Positions 9,483 through 18,525 of a DNA stretch of 64,000 nucleotides are shown piece after piece. The stretch's first letter is position 1; each line of letters opens with the position of its first letter. The translations under genes were made by a program, and so were the position numbers. This DNA is from Halobaculum gomorrense (GTDB taxonomy: Archaea > Halobacteriota > Halobacteria > Halobacteriales > Haloferacaceae), in NCBI RefSeq assembly GCF_900129775.1, contig NZ_FQWV01000001.1:62001-126000 (forward strand), given 5' to 3'. The notes beneath the pieces are model-generated. The model made no database searches. It had not been told where the DNA came from and saw nothing but the letters and a program-made list of their open reading frames with translations.

Positions 9483-9968
9483 CTACATCCCGCCGCCGTC
9501 GTCGTCGCGGGTCGTCATGACGATCCCGCTGAACAGCATCAGCGCCGCGAGCGCGACCATGCCGAGGTCCCAGCCCGTACCCGCCGTCGCGGTCGAGCCC
9601 ATGCCGCCCGTGGAGCCCATCCCGCCGCCCATGCCGTCGGTCATCCCCGTTCCACCCGTCATTCCGGTCGCTCTGAGCGCCTGAAGCAGGAGCATCACGA
9701 GCGAGTAGGCGATCATCAACGGCCCGCTCGCGCTCCCGAGTCGATCTGCCGCCGGCGTCAGCAGCGCCGCGCCGTGAACCACGACGACGACGCCGATCGC
9801 GAGCATCGCCCAGCCGGCGACGCCGGTCCCGGTCCCCATCGCTCCGCCGGGTCCCATCGTCCCGCCCGACCCCGTCATCCCGCCGCCGACACTCGCGGAC
9901 GCCAGCGAGTACACGCCGGAGGCGATCGCGATCGCCGCGCCGTACAGTCGCGTCGTCGACCCGTTCAT
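9483..9968 (-). CDS. Small haloarchaeal membrane protein with Gly/Met-rich loops
   Basis: 161 residues from the ATG at 9968. Four hydrophobic segments (about 8-25, 51-70, 83-97, 133-152) are separated by two extracytoplasmic-looking loops made almost entirely of Gly, Met, Thr and Ser. No enzymatic motif was recognised. Met-rich loops can bind copper in some transporters, but spacing here is irregular and no metal role can be claimed. It is transcribed away from the MATE gene's stop, with a possible TATA (GTGTATCC) about 28 nt upstream. Confidence 0.7.
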   Translation of the reverse strand: MNGSTTRLYGAAIAIASGVYSLASASVGGGMTGSGGTMGPGGAMGTGTGVAGWAMLAIGVVVVVHGAALLTPAADRLGSASGPLMIAYSLVMLLLQALRATGMTGGTGMTDGMGGGMGSTGGMGSTATAGTGWDLGMVALAALMLFSGIVMTTRDDDGGGM

Positions 9969-10027
9969 GCCCTCCGGTTCGGGTGCCGCCCGCTTGGATA
10001 CACCGGCTGCGGCGACGCGACCTCGGG

Positions 10028-11542
10028 TCAGTCGTCGGTCGTGGGGTCGCCCTCGCCGTCGTCGTTGAGCGCTGCGGGCGTCGACTCCGCGTCGCGGTCG
10101 GTATCTGTCGCTGCGTCGCGGTCGGCTCTCGGATCCCTCTCGTGCCCGACGACGCCCTCGGTCCACGTCCCGCGGAGGAACCACAGCGCCCCGACGATCA
10201 GCGACCCGACCGCGCCAAACGTCCACGCCCACCAGAGGCCCTCGGGGCCGAGGCCCAGTCCGGACACCGGACCGACCCCCGGAACGACGACGGTGAACGA
10301 GTACGCCAGCACGACCGCCGCGGGGATGCGCAGCCCCCACCGCGACAGCAGCGACAGCCCCATGGCGGTGCGGGTGTCGCCGGCGCCGCGGAACGCCCCC
10401 TGCAACACCATTAGCCCGCCAAACGCGGCCCACGCGGGCGCGGTGATCCGGAGAAAGGAGACGCCCTCCTCGACGACGGCGCTGTCGTTGACGAACACCC
10501 GGATCGCCATCGCCGGGACGAACCAAACGCCAGCGCCCGCGAGCGCGAGGACGGCCATCGTGCCGCCGGTGCCGGTCCACGCGACCCTGCTCGCCCGGTC
10601 GGGCGTGTCGGCGCCGAGGTTCTGTCCCACCCCGGACGCAGTCGCCTGCCCGACCGCGCCGGCGACGGTCCACGAGACGGACATCAGGCGGACGCCGACG
10701 CCGTAGGCGGCGGTCGCGGCCGGCCCGAACCGCGCGACGAGGGCGGCCATCGCCACCGCGGCGAACGAGCGGGCCCAGCCGTCGAGGGTGCCGGGATAGC
10801 CAACGTCGACCAGCCTGCGGAGCACCGCGAGATTCGGCCGGAGGTCACCGAGGTGGAGTTGGATCCCCCAGTCGCCCTTCACGAGCACGTACACCCCGGC
10901 GACCGCCGCCAGCGCCCGCGCGATGAACGTCGCGACCGCCGCCCCGCGGGTCCCCATGGCGGGGATCGGTCCGAACCCGAGGATGAACACCGGGTCGATG
11001 ACGATGTTGACACCGGCGGAGGCGGCGACGAGCCACATCGCTGTCTTGGTGTCGCCCGCGCCCTGCAAGGAGGCGCGAAAAGCGAAGAAGAGGAACGTGA
11101 GCGGGAGGGTGAGAAAGATTACTTCGATGTACGCCAGCGCCTCCGTGAACACCACTCCCTCGGCACCGATCCAGTGCAGGAGGGGGCGGCGCGCGAGGAA
11201 GCCGGCGGCCGACAGCGCGACCGAGACGGCGATCGCCAGGATCGTCGTCTGCCCGACGACCTCGTCGGCGCGGCGGTCCTCGCCCGCGCCGACGTGCTGG
11301 GAGACGAGCGCGATCGTCGCGGCGGTGAGCCCCATCGCGGTCGAGACGAACAGCCACGAGAGGGGGAACATGAGCGACACCGCGGCGACGGCCTCGGGGC
11401 TGACGCGGCCGACCCAGAACACGTCAGCGAGGTTGTACAGCGTCTGGAGGAGGTTGCCGAGGACGAGCGGCCACGCCAGCGAGAACAGCCGCGGCGTCAC
11501 CGCGCCCTCGGTCATGTCGACGCGCGCGTCGGTGTTGGCCAT
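10028..11542 (-). CDS. MATE family efflux transporter
   Basis: 504 residues with about twelve membrane segments in two related halves. The opening PRLFSLAWPLVLGNLLQTLYNLADVFWVG and the repeated QGAGDTKTAM / QGAFRGAGDTRTAM motifs are typical of MATE (NorM/DinF-like) antiporters, which expel cationic drugs or metabolites in exchange for sodium or protons. The C-terminal 40 residues form an acidic hydrophilic tail common in haloarchaeal members. Substrate cannot be predicted. It stands alone, divergent from the truncated peptidase at 11703. Confidence 0.9.
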   Translation of the reverse strand: MANTDARVDMTEGAVTPRLFSLAWPLVLGNLLQTLYNLADVFWVGRVSPEAVAAVSLMFPLSWLFVSTAMGLTAATIALVSQHVGAGEDRRADEVVGQTTILAIAVSVALSAAGFLARRPLLHWIGAEGVVFTEALAYIEVIFLTLPLTFLFFAFRASLQGAGDTKTAMWLVAASAGVNIVIDPVFILGFGPIPAMGTRGAAVATFIARALAAVAGVYVLVKGDWGIQLHLGDLRPNLAVLRRLVDVGYPGTLDGWARSFAAVAMAALVARFGPAATAAYGVGVRLMSVSWTVAGAVGQATASGVGQNLGADTPDRASRVAWTGTGGTMAVLALAGAGVWFVPAMAIRVFVNDSAVVEEGVSFLRITAPAWAAFGGLMVLQGAFRGAGDTRTAMGLSLLSRWGLRIPAAVVLAYSFTVVVPGVGPVSGLGLGPEGLWWAWTFGAVGSLIVGALWFLRGTWTEGVVGHERDPRADRDAATDTDRDAESTPAALNDDGEGDPTTDD

Positions 11543-11702
11543 GCGGGTCTCGACCGTCCGGGCGGCGTGTCACGGCCTAAGGGTTGTGGAGACGGCCTCA
11601 GTGGCCGGAATCGATCCGTCGGTCCTGCGTCTTACGGCCGCACTCCCGGCACGCCGCGCCGCCGGCCAAACACCGAAGCCCCCGTGGCGCGCGAACGGAC
11701 GT

Positions 11703-11978
11703 ATGAGCGACGACACGGCCGACCCGGGCGCGCCCGCGAGCGCGGCCGACGCCGTCATTGACGAGCGCACCGACGGCTACCGCGAGTCGCTGTTCGACCT
11801 CCTTCGCCTGCGCACCGTCAGCGCGACGGGCGAGGGGATGGACGCCGGCGCCGACGCCGTCCGCGACCTGCTCGCAGAGCACGGCCTCGACGCCCGCCGC
11901 ATCGAGACGGACCGCTACCCGCTGGTGTACGGCGAGCGCGTCGCCGGCGACTCGGAGGCGCCGACCGTGCTGTTCTAC
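11703..11978 (+). pseudogene. M20-family peptidase, N-terminal fragment only
   Basis: About 92 codons read cleanly from the ATG: an acidic start, DAVIDERTDGYRESLFDLL, the RLRTVSATGEG substrate-loop start, DLLAEHGLDA and APTVLFY. This is the beginning of an ArgE/DapE/CPG2-type (M20) metallopeptidase. In intact members TVLFY is followed at once by GHYDVQP, carrying the first zinc ligands. Here homology stops at 11978 and the sequence changes to the terminator and 3' end of the oppositely oriented creatininase gene. About 350 residues with all metal ligands are missing, so it is a broken gene. Confidence 0.75.
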
Positions 11979-11982
11979 AGAG

Positions 11983-12020
11983 AAAACAAGGCGAGTGCCT
12001 CGGGGCTCGACCCCGAGGCA
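11983..12020 (-). terminator. Hairpin terminator behind the creatininase-family gene
   Basis: A perfect 10-bp stem, TGCCTCGGGG / CCCCGAGGCA, with a CTCGA loop (11996-12020) starts 2 nt after the minus-strand stop codon. In the direction of that gene it is followed by a T-rich stretch (TTGTTTTCT, about 11982-11990). This resembles a rho-independent-type stop and may end transcription from the minus strand. It also marks the edge of the block that replaced the end of the M20 peptidase. Confidence 0.55.
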
Positions 12021-12022
12021 GT

Positions 12023-12766
12023 TCACCATCCGTTCCCGATGTCCTCGTTTAGCGCCTCCAGGATCCGCTCGGTCGTGTTGTCCACCACCTCGGCCATGAA
12101 CTCAGGGTCGGAGTTCGTCGGGTCACCCATTCCCCCCAGCTCGGTCACGTCCGAGAAGTACGTCCACGAGCGGGTCTCCGGCGATTCTGCGGCCTCCTGA
12201 GGTTCCTTCCGGTCCGCCTTCACGAGGTCCTCGCGGACGAGTTCGACGAAGCTCGTCTCGTGATCGCCTGCGTGGCCCCACCCCTCGCCGAAGTGCTCCT
12301 CCAGCGCCTCGCGCCCGAAGTCCGTCCAGTGGACGAAGTGGGCCCCGATGTCGTGGTCGCGGTTCAGCCGGTCGCTCGCGAGCGCGAGCGCCTGCTTGTT
12401 GCCGCCGTGGCAGTTGAGAAAGACCACGCGTTCGGCGCCGTGCTCCGCGAGGGAGGCGCCCACGTCGATCAGGACCTGCTTGTACGTGTCCTGCGAGAGC
12501 GTGATCGTCCCGGGGAACGGCATGTGGTGCTCGCTGTCCCCGTACGGGATCGTCGGCGCGCGCAGCAGGTCGAGGCCGTGCTCGGGCGCCGCCTCGACCA
12601 GCGCCGCCGAAAGGTGCTCGGCGCGGAGGCTGTCGGTCGACAGTGGGAGGTGGACGGAGTGTTGCTCGGTGCTGCCTGTGGGGACGACGACCGCATCAGC
12701 GCTCAGAAACGCGTCGCCGGCGTCCTCCCACGTCATCGTCGCGAGGTCGTGTTCGGTCTCGGGCAT
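12023..12766 (-). CDS. Creatininase / ArfB-family amidohydrolase
   Basis: 247 residues, the usual family length. Metal-binding motifs are visible: VPTGSTEQHSVHLPLSTD (E, H and D ligands), FLNCHGGN and a GHAGDHETS segment in which Asp stands where many members have Glu (HAGExETS). The family hydrolyses cyclic amides or formamides with two divalent metals; archaeal members include the ArfB deformylase of flavin/F420 synthesis as well as creatininase-like enzymes. Sequence alone does not tell which. It carries its own downstream hairpin. Confidence 0.85.
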   Translation of the reverse strand: MPETEHDLATMTWEDAGDAFLSADAVVVPTGSTEQHSVHLPLSTDSLRAEHLSAALVEAAPEHGLDLLRAPTIPYGDSEHHMPFPGTITLSQDTYKQVLIDVGASLAEHGAERVVFLNCHGGNKQALALASDRLNRDHDIGAHFVHWTDFGREALEEHFGEGWGHAGDHETSFVELVREDLVKADRKEPQEAAESPETRSWTYFSDVTELGGMGDPTNSDPEFMAEVVDNTTERILEALNEDIGNGW

Positions 12767-12982
12767 ACCCGCCCGCGCGGGAGCCTGAGAAATACGCCTT
12801 CGGGAAGCGGCACGTCGGGGGACCTTGGGAGACGCCCGGAGCGGTCGGACGCGGTCCCCACGGTTTGGGGTCGCATCGTCGCGACCGGCTCCCCGGCGTC
12901 AGCGTCGCCGACCGCCGTTCGACCGTGTGACTGCGACCCGCGAAAGGGTTACAAAGGGATTCGGCATACTCTGCGCCAACTG

Positions 12983-15559
12983 ATGGAACTGATCGTCACC
13001 GAGAAGGACAACGCCGCGCGGCGTCTCTCGGAGATCCTCTCGAACGGTGACTTCGACACCGAGCGGCGCGCCGGCGTCAACGTCTACCGCTGGGGCGGCA
13101 CCCGCTGCATCGGGCTGTCGGGGCACGTCGTCGCGGTGGACTTCCCGCCGGAGTACGACGACTGGCGGGATGTCGAGCCGGTCGAGCTCATCGACGCCCC
13201 CGTCCGCAAACGGCCGACGCAGGAGGGGATCGTCCGGGCGCTGCGGCTGCTGTCGCGGGACGCCGACCGCGTCGTCATCGCCACCGACTACGACCGCGAG
13301 GGGGAGCTGATCGGCAAGGAGGCCTACGAGCTGATCCGCGAGGTGAACGAGGAGGTGCCCGTCGACCGCGTGCGCTTCTCGTCGATCACCGAGAACGAGG
13401 TGCGCGAGGCGTTCGACGACCGCGACGAGATCGACTTCGACCTCGCCGCGGCGGGCGAGGCCCGCCAGATTATCGACCTCATCTGGGGGGCGTCGCTGAC
13501 GCGGTTCCTCTCGCTGTCGGCCCGGCAACTCGGCGACGACTTCATCTCCGTGGGCCGGGTGCAGGGGCCGACCCTGAAGCTGATCGTCGACCGCGAGCGC
13601 GAGATCGAGGCGTTCGACCCCGAGGACTACTGGGAGCTGTTCGCCGACCTGCTCAAGCGCGAGGGCGCAGAGGCCGACCCGGAGGCGGACGCCTCCGACG
13701 GCCGTGACGCGCCGTCGGAATCCGCGCCCTTCGAGGCGCAGTACTTCTACGAGGACGACGACGGCACCGAGGCTGAGCGCGTGTGGGATGAGGCGACCGC
13801 AGAGGCGGTGTCCGAGCGCCTCGCCGGCGGCGAGGCCGCTGAGGTCTCGTCGGTGCGTCGCCGCCGGCGGATCGACGAGCCGCCCGCCCCGTTCAACACG
13901 ACGCAGTTCATCCGCGCGGCCTCCTCGCAGGGCTACTCGGCCCAGCGGGCGATGAGCATCGCCGAGGACCTCTACACGGCCGGGTTCATCACCTATCCCC
14001 GGACCGACAACACGGTGTACCCGGAGGACCTCGACGAGCGCGAACTGCTCGAGGAGCTGTCGATGGGCCGCGAGTTCGGCGACGACGCCGAGTCGCTGCT
14101 CGACCTGGACGACATCGAGCCGACGGAGGGCGACGAGGAGACGACCGACCACCCGCCGATCCACCCGACGGGCGAGCTTCCGGCCCCCTCGGAGGTCTCC
14201 GACGACGAGTGGGAGGTGTACGAGCTGGTGGTGCGGCGGTTCCTCGCGACCTGTGCGTCCGACGCCGAGTGGGAGCACCTCCGCGTCGTCAGCGAGATCG
14301 CCGAGGGCGACGACGCCGTCGGCGTCGACGACGGGCCGCTGCGGCTCAAGTCCAACGGAAAGCGGCTCGTCGAGGAGGGGTACCACGCGGTGTACCCGTA
14401 CCTCTCGACCAACGAGAGCTACGTCCCCGACGTCTCGGAGGGCGAGTCGCTGTCGGTCGTGGAGACGCGCTCGGCGGCCAAGCAGACCCAGCCGCCGCGG
14501 CGGTACGGCCAGTCGCGGCTCATCGAGACGATGGAGGACCTGGGGATCGGCACCAAGTCCACCCGCCACAACGTGATCCAGAAGCTGTACGACCGCGGCT
14601 ACATCGAGAGCGACCCGCCGCGGCCGACCGGACTGGCGAAGGCGGTCGTCGAGGCCAGCGAGGAGTTCGCCGATCGGATCGTGAGCGACGAGATGACCGC
14701 TCACCTGGAGGCGGACATGCGGGCCATCGCCGCCGGTGAGAAGGACCTCGACGAGGTGGCTGACGAGTCCCGCGAGATGCTGGAGCGGGTGTTCGAGGAG
14801 CTGACCGACTCGCGCGAGGAGGTCGGCGACCAGCTTCAAACGTCGCTGAAGGCGGATAAACAGCTCGGACCGTGCCCCGAGTGCGGCGACACGCTGCTCG
14901 TCCGCAAGTCCCGCGCCGGGTCGTACTTCGTCGGCTGCGACGGCTACCCCGACTGCGAGTACACCCTCCCGCTGCCGTCGACCGGGAAGCCGCTCATCCT
15001 CGACGAGACCTGCGAGGAGCACGGGCTGAACCACGTGAAGATGCTCGCCGGGCGCAAGACGTTCGTCCACGGCTGCCCGCAGTGTCAGGCCGACGAGGCC
15101 GACGAGGAGGACGACGAGGTGATCGGCGTGTGCCCGGACTGTGGCGACGAGGAGGGCGGAGAGCTGGCGATTAAGCGCCTCCGCTCGGGCTCGCGGCTCG
15201 TCGGCTGTACCCGCTACCCCGACTGCGACTACTCGCTCCCGCTCCCGCGCCGCGGCGAGATCGAGGTGACCGACGAGCGCTGCGGGGAGCACGACCTCCC
15301 GCACCTCATCGTCCACTCGGGCGACGAGCCGTGGGAACTCGGCTGTCCCATCTGCAACTACCGCGAGTACCAGTCGCGGCAGGCGGGGTCGGAGCTGGAG
15401 ACGATCGACGGGATCGGCGAGAAGACCGCTGAGAAGCTGAAAGACGCCGGCGTCGACGACGTGTCCTCGCTCAAGGAGATGGAGCCGGACGCGCTCGCCG
15501 AGCAGGTCGACGGCGTCGGAGCCGACACGGTACGCGACTGGCAGGCGAAGGCGAACTAG
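12983..15559 (+). CDS. topA: DNA topoisomerase I (type IA)
   Basis: 858 residues. The TOPRIM domain has IATDYDREGE; the catalytic tyrosine is Tyr338 in FITYPRTDN; the gate domain continues to about residue 620. Zinc ribbons follow (CPECGD...CDGYPDC, CPQC, CPDCGD...CTRYPDC, CPIC), and the protein ends in a helix-hairpin-helix segment (IDGIGEKTAEKLKDAGV) that adds DNA contacts. It relaxes negative supercoils by single-strand passage. The start is fixed by a TTACAAAG box 27-34 nt upstream and by the standard opening MELIVTEKDNAARRL. Confidence 0.95.
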   Translation: MELIVTEKDNAARRLSEILSNGDFDTERRAGVNVYRWGGTRCIGLSGHVVAVDFPPEYDDWRDVEPVELIDAPVRKRPTQEGIVRALRLLSRDADRVVIATDYDREGELIGKEAYELIREVNEEVPVDRVRFSSITENEVREAFDDRDEIDFDLAAAGEARQIIDLIWGASLTRFLSLSARQLGDDFISVGRVQGPTLKLIVDREREIEAFDPEDYWELFADLLKREGAEADPEADASDGRDAPSESAPFEAQYFYEDDDGTEAERVWDEATAEAVSERLAGGEAAEVSSVRRRRRIDEPPAPFNTTQFIRAASSQGYSAQRAMSIAEDLYTAGFITYPRTDNTVYPEDLDERELLEELSMGREFGDDAESLLDLDDIEPTEGDEETTDHPPIHPTGELPAPSEVSDDEWEVYELVVRRFLATCASDAEWEHLRVVSEIAEGDDAVGVDDGPLRLKSNGKRLVEEGYHAVYPYLSTNESYVPDVSEGESLSVVETRSAAKQTQPPRRYGQSRLIETMEDLGIGTKSTRHNVIQKLYDRGYIESDPPRPTGLAKAVVEASEEFADRIVSDEMTAHLEADMRAIAAGEKDLDEVADESREMLERVFEELTDSREEVGDQLQTSLKADKQLGPCPECGDTLLVRKSRAGSYFVGCDGYPDCEYTLPLPSTGKPLILDETCEEHGLNHVKMLAGRKTFVHGCPQCQADEADEEDDEVIGVCPDCGDEEGGELAIKRLRSGSRLVGCTRYPDCDYSLPLPRRGEIEVTDERCGEHDLPHLIVHSGDEPWELGCPICNYREYQSRQAGSELETIDGIGEKTAEKLKDAGVDDVSSLKEMEPDALAEQVDGVGADTVRDWQAKAN

Positions 15560-15728
15560 CCCACCGGTTGTCGTTCGAAGGGCGCTCCGGCCCGTTCGAT
15601 CCTCGGCCCGCTCGTTCGGTTCGCTCACGCTCTGAAGAGTTCTCTCGCTCACGTTCCGCCTCTCGAACGGATGAAGCGGCGATCTGGCCAACGCTTATCG
15701 CCTCAGCCACACTCTGTCTATCGGAACG

Positions 15729-15911
15729 ATGGGCGTTTTCGAACGGATAGGACGGCAGGTCGAACAGTTCAAACGGACCGTCAAGAAGGAGGCTGAGCGA
15801 ACCGCTGACTACCGGTGTCGGACCTGCGAGGAGCAGTTCCAAACCGATCAAGACGAGTGTCCCGAGTGCGGGGCCGAAACGGTCGTCGCGACGGCGGACG
15901 AAGAGGAGTGA
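15729..15911 (+). CDS. Small zinc-ribbon protein
   Basis: 60 residues. A basic amphipathic helix (about 1-28) is followed by one zinc ribbon with Cys30, Cys33, Cys44 and Cys47 (CRTC...CPEC) and an acidic tail. Micro-proteins of this type are abundant in haloarchaea and mostly uncharacterised. The upstream 170 nt are a low-complexity GTTCG/GCTC-rich stretch with no other gene. Confidence 0.75.
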   Translation: MGVFERIGRQVEQFKRTVKKEAERTADYRCRTCEEQFQTDQDECPECGAETVVATADEEE

Positions 15912-16014
15912 CCGCTCGAAACCGTTCGCCTCGCGTACCGGCGAGCGGACACCGGTCCCCGGCCAGCAGCCGAACAATCAGTATATTTATGACAAGCTGA
16001 ACGAGTGTTCAGCT

Positions 16015-16836
16015 GTGGCCCTCCAGACAGCCCTCCGGCGGACGCCGTCGACGCTCGTCCGCAACCCCGTCCTGTTCATGCCCGTGCTCGTGTTGTCGCT
16101 GTTGCAGGTCCCCCAGTTGCTCCTCCAGTCGAGCGCACCGATCCTCGCGAGCATCGTCTCGCTGGCGCTGTCGGCGCTGTACCTCGTGCTCGTCCCGTTT
16201 GTTCAGGCGGGGCTCATCGGCATGGCCGACGAGGCGCTCGACGGTCGCACGTCGGTCGCGACGTTCGTCGCCGCCGGGAAGGCGAACTTCGTATCGATGT
16301 TCGTGGTGTCCCTGATCCTCTTCGGCGTGAACATCGCTCTCGGCGCGATCGCGTTCGTCGCGGGGATCGTCGGGGTCGTGAGCTTCTACTCCGGCGGCGC
16401 GGTCGGCACCGGCGGCCCCAACACCGCGCTGCTGGCGGTCGTCGGGCTGGTCGTGCTCGCGGCCGTGCTCGCGTACCTCGTCGTCGCGTTCCTGATCCAG
16501 TTTTACGGACAGGCGATCGTGATCGACGGCTACGACGCGATCGACTCGGTCAAACGCAGCGTCGGCGTGGTTCGTCGCAATCTCGTGAGCGTGCTCGGGT
16601 ACACCGTCCTCGTCGGCGTGCTCGCGGGCGCGCTCGGGGCGGCAGTCGGCATCGGGTCGGCGATTGCGACGCCGCAGTTCGGAGCGAGCGCGGGCGCGCC
16701 CCCGGACCCGTTCGCCGTCTCGCCGCCGTCGCTGGGCGCGATCGCCGCCGCGGCGCTCCTAGTCGTGCTCGGGACGCTGTTCGGCGGCTTCTTCGGCGTC
16801 CTCTCGGTGTCGTACTACCGCGAACTCACTCGGTGA
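16015..16836 (+). CDS. Haloarchaeal integral membrane protein (DUF7847-like)
   Basis: 273 residues from a GTG, with a clear AT-rich TATA (GTATATTTAT, 15981-15990) 25 nt upstream. Six or so membrane segments are arranged in pairs with a central cytoplasmic loop carrying DGYDAIDSVKRSVGVVRRN. That arrangement recalls the glycerophosphodiester-phosphodiesterase-like/YIP-like membrane domains common in haloarchaea. No catalytic residues are visible and the role is unknown. Its stop overlaps the convergent small gene at 16826 by 11 bp. Confidence 0.75.
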   Translation: MALQTALRRTPSTLVRNPVLFMPVLVLSLLQVPQLLLQSSAPILASIVSLALSALYLVLVPFVQAGLIGMADEALDGRTSVATFVAAGKANFVSMFVVSLILFGVNIALGAIAFVAGIVGVVSFYSGGAVGTGGPNTALLAVVGLVVLAAVLAYLVVAFLIQFYGQAIVIDGYDAIDSVKRSVGVVRRNLVSVLGYTVLVGVLAGALGAAVGIGSAIATPQFGASAGAPPDPFAVSPPSLGAIAAAALLVVLGTLFGGFFGVLSVSYYRELTR

Positions 16837-17062
16837 TGCCGCTGAGCCCCGACAGCGGGGTCGCGCCGGCGACGATCGCGCCGGTCGCGAGGATCGCGGC
16901 CGACAGCACGATGAAGTCGCCGCTGGGCGAGTAGCCCGCGAGGCCCGCGCCGACCTGTACGATGAACACCGTGATGAAGAAGCTCAGGATGGCGAACACC
17001 AGCAGGACGAGCGAAGCGATCACGCTACTGACTAACGCACCAACGGAGTCGAAGAATCCCAT
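16826..17062 (-). CDS. Small two-helix membrane protein
   Basis: 78 residues from the ATG at 17062; the N-terminus MGFFDSVGALVSS follows family habit better than longer reading. Two hydrophobic segments (about 10-35 and 50-70) flank a short Ser/Gly loop. No function can be assigned. Its 3' end overlaps the convergent DUF7847-like gene by 11 bp. Confidence 0.65.
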   Translation of the reverse strand: MGFFDSVGALVSSVIASLVLLVFAILSFFITVFIVQVGAGLAGYSPSGDFIVLSAAILATGAIVAGATPLSGLSGITE

Positions 17063-17112
17063 GTCGGCTGCGACGAGACGCGAACGACGGTTACAAAGAA
17101 CTCCCGCGCTCA

Positions 17113-17577
17113 GAGGGATCACGCGTCGAGTTCAACGACGAGCTCGCGTTACAGTACTACCGTCTTGAGAAGAACGAGGAGGGAGGTATCAATCTCGGAC
17201 CGTCCGACGACGGCGTCGCCTCCCCCAGCGAGACGGGAACCGGTTCCTCGGAAAATGAAGAGGTCGAACTCTCCAGCATCGTCGACCGGATAAACGAGGA
17301 ACTCGGGACCGACTTCACCGATGCGGATCAGCTGTTCCTCGATCAGCTCAAGGAAGACGCGCTGGAGGACGACCACCTCCGACGCTCGGCGCAGGTGAAC
17401 TCCCGCGAGAACTTCGCCCTAGAGTTCGACGACACGCTGACCGAGATGTTCATCGACCGGATGGAACAGAATCAGGACCTGTTCGCGAAGTTCATGGACA
17501 ACGACGAGGTGCAGGAGGCGATCACCCGACACCTCAGGCGCGAGGTGTATCAAGCGAGTCAGAGTGCCGAGGGCTGA
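17113..17577 (+). pseudogene. hsdR: Type I restriction endonuclease HsdR, C-terminal remnant
   Basis: An open frame of about 154 codons ends at 17577 with the hallmark tail of HsdR subunits: VEFNDELALQYYRLEKNEEG, LSSIVDRINEELGTDF, DADQLFLDQL, NSRENFALEFDDTL, DRMEQNQDLFAKFMDN and a final LRREVYQ. Intact HsdR proteins are about 1000 residues with an N-terminal nuclease and a SWI2/SNF2 motor; both are absent, and there is no start or hsdM/hsdS nearby. This is the debris of a lost restriction system. An internal ATG at 17395 could give a 60-residue peptide, but nothing suggests it is used. Confidence 0.78.
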
Positions 17578-17648
17578 TCCCCTCCTGTCTGATTCATACC
17601 GCTCGCATCCGCGCCCTTTTTAGCACTCTATGAACCATCCCCACCAAC

Positions 17649-18371
17649 ATGAGCGCGCCCTGGGAGGAGTGGGACCACATTCTGAAGATCGACCCGGACA
17701 AGGAGCTCTACGGCGACGAGACGTTCGCCGACGCCTGCAAGACCGGCACGGACGCCATCGAGATCGGCGGCACGCTCGACGTGACCTCCGAGAAGGCCAC
17801 CCGCGTCATCGAGGCGTGCAAGGAGCACGGCGTCCCGCTGTATCAGGAGCCGTCGAACCCGGCGGTCGTCGTCGACGACGAGGCGCTCGACGGCTACCTC
17901 ATTCCGACCGTGTTCAACGCCGACGACCCGTTCTGGATCACCGGCGCGCATAAGGAGTGGGTGCGCATCGCCGACGACCTCGACTGGGACCGCACCCACA
18001 CCGAGGCGTACATCGTGCTCAACCCCGACGCCTCCGCCGCGGAGCTGACCGGCGCCGACTGCGACCTCACGCCCGAGGAGGTCGGCGCGTACGCCCGCGT
18101 CGCCGAGAAGATGTTCGGCCAGGACATCGTCTATGTCGAATACTCCGGCACCCTCGGCGACCGCGAGACCGTGAAGGCCGCTCACGACGCCTTGGAGGAG
18201 TCCACGCTCTTCTACGGCGGCGGCATCCACGACTACGACGACGCCCACGCGATGGGGAAGGTGGCCGACGCCGTCGTCGTCGGCGATCTGCTCCACGACG
18301 AGGGCGCCGACGCCGTGTGCGAGACCGTCGAGGGCGTCAAGGACGCCCACGCCGAGCTTGCCGACGCCTGA
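17649..18371 (+). CDS. Geranylgeranylglyceryl phosphate synthase
   Basis: 240 residues, TIM-barrel prenyltransferase of the GGGPS/PcrB family. Diagnostic stretches are HILKIDPDK near the N-terminus, [44 protein letters not shown] and [12 protein letters not shown] (phosphate-binding). It makes the first ether bond of archaeal lipids, joining geranylgeranyl diphosphate to sn-glycerol-1-phosphate. A CTTTTTAG box about 27-35 nt upstream gives a leaderless start. The gene is monocistronic here, right after the hsdR remnant. Confidence 0.95.
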   Translation: MSAPWEEWDHILKIDPDKELYGDETFADACKTGTDAIEIGGTLDVTSEKATRVIEACKEHGVPLYQEPSNPAVVVDDEALDGYLIPTVFNADDPFWITGAHKEWVRIADDLDWDRTHTEAYIVLNPDASAAELTGADCDLTPEEVGAYARVAEKMFGQDIVYVEYSGTLGDRETVKAAHDALEESTLFYGGGIHDYDDAHAMGKVADAVVVGDLLHDEGADAVCETVEGVKDAHAELADA

Positions 18372-18457
18372 TACCCTGACACGCGCCCGCCGACGTCCCG
18401 CGGCGCCTCCTCCCCGCCGCGTGACCCCCGCGTTGCCGGTCACCGACGTCCGGTCTC

Positions 18458-18480
18458 GTTTCCGTTCCCGTTCCCGTTCC
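18458..18480. repeat. Short TTCCCG tandem repeat between convergent genes
   Basis: The 154-nt gap between the GGGP synthase gene and the histidine kinase is C/T-rich. It contains four near-perfect copies of a 6-bp unit (GTTTCC, GTTCCC, GTTCCC, GTTCC), followed by degenerate copies to about 18520. Both flanking genes end here. It is probably a slippage-prone spacer with a possible role in ending transcription. Confidence 0.4.
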
Positions 18481-18525
18481 GCTTCTGCCTCCCCGTCCCT
18501 TTCACCTTCCCGTTCTCGCCGACGC

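Noticed and set aside
12899-15691. 930-codon minus-strand frame opposite topA
   Set aside because: Mirror of the topoisomerase gene with reversed codon pattern; no known domain and no start context.
17395-17577. Separate 60-residue gene starting at an internal ATG
   Set aside because: It is the end of the HsdR remnant; upstream codons in the same frame show the homology continues before the ATG.
18458-18520. CRISPR-like repeats
   Set aside because: The unit is only 6 bp, without spacers; a slippage repeat between convergent genes.
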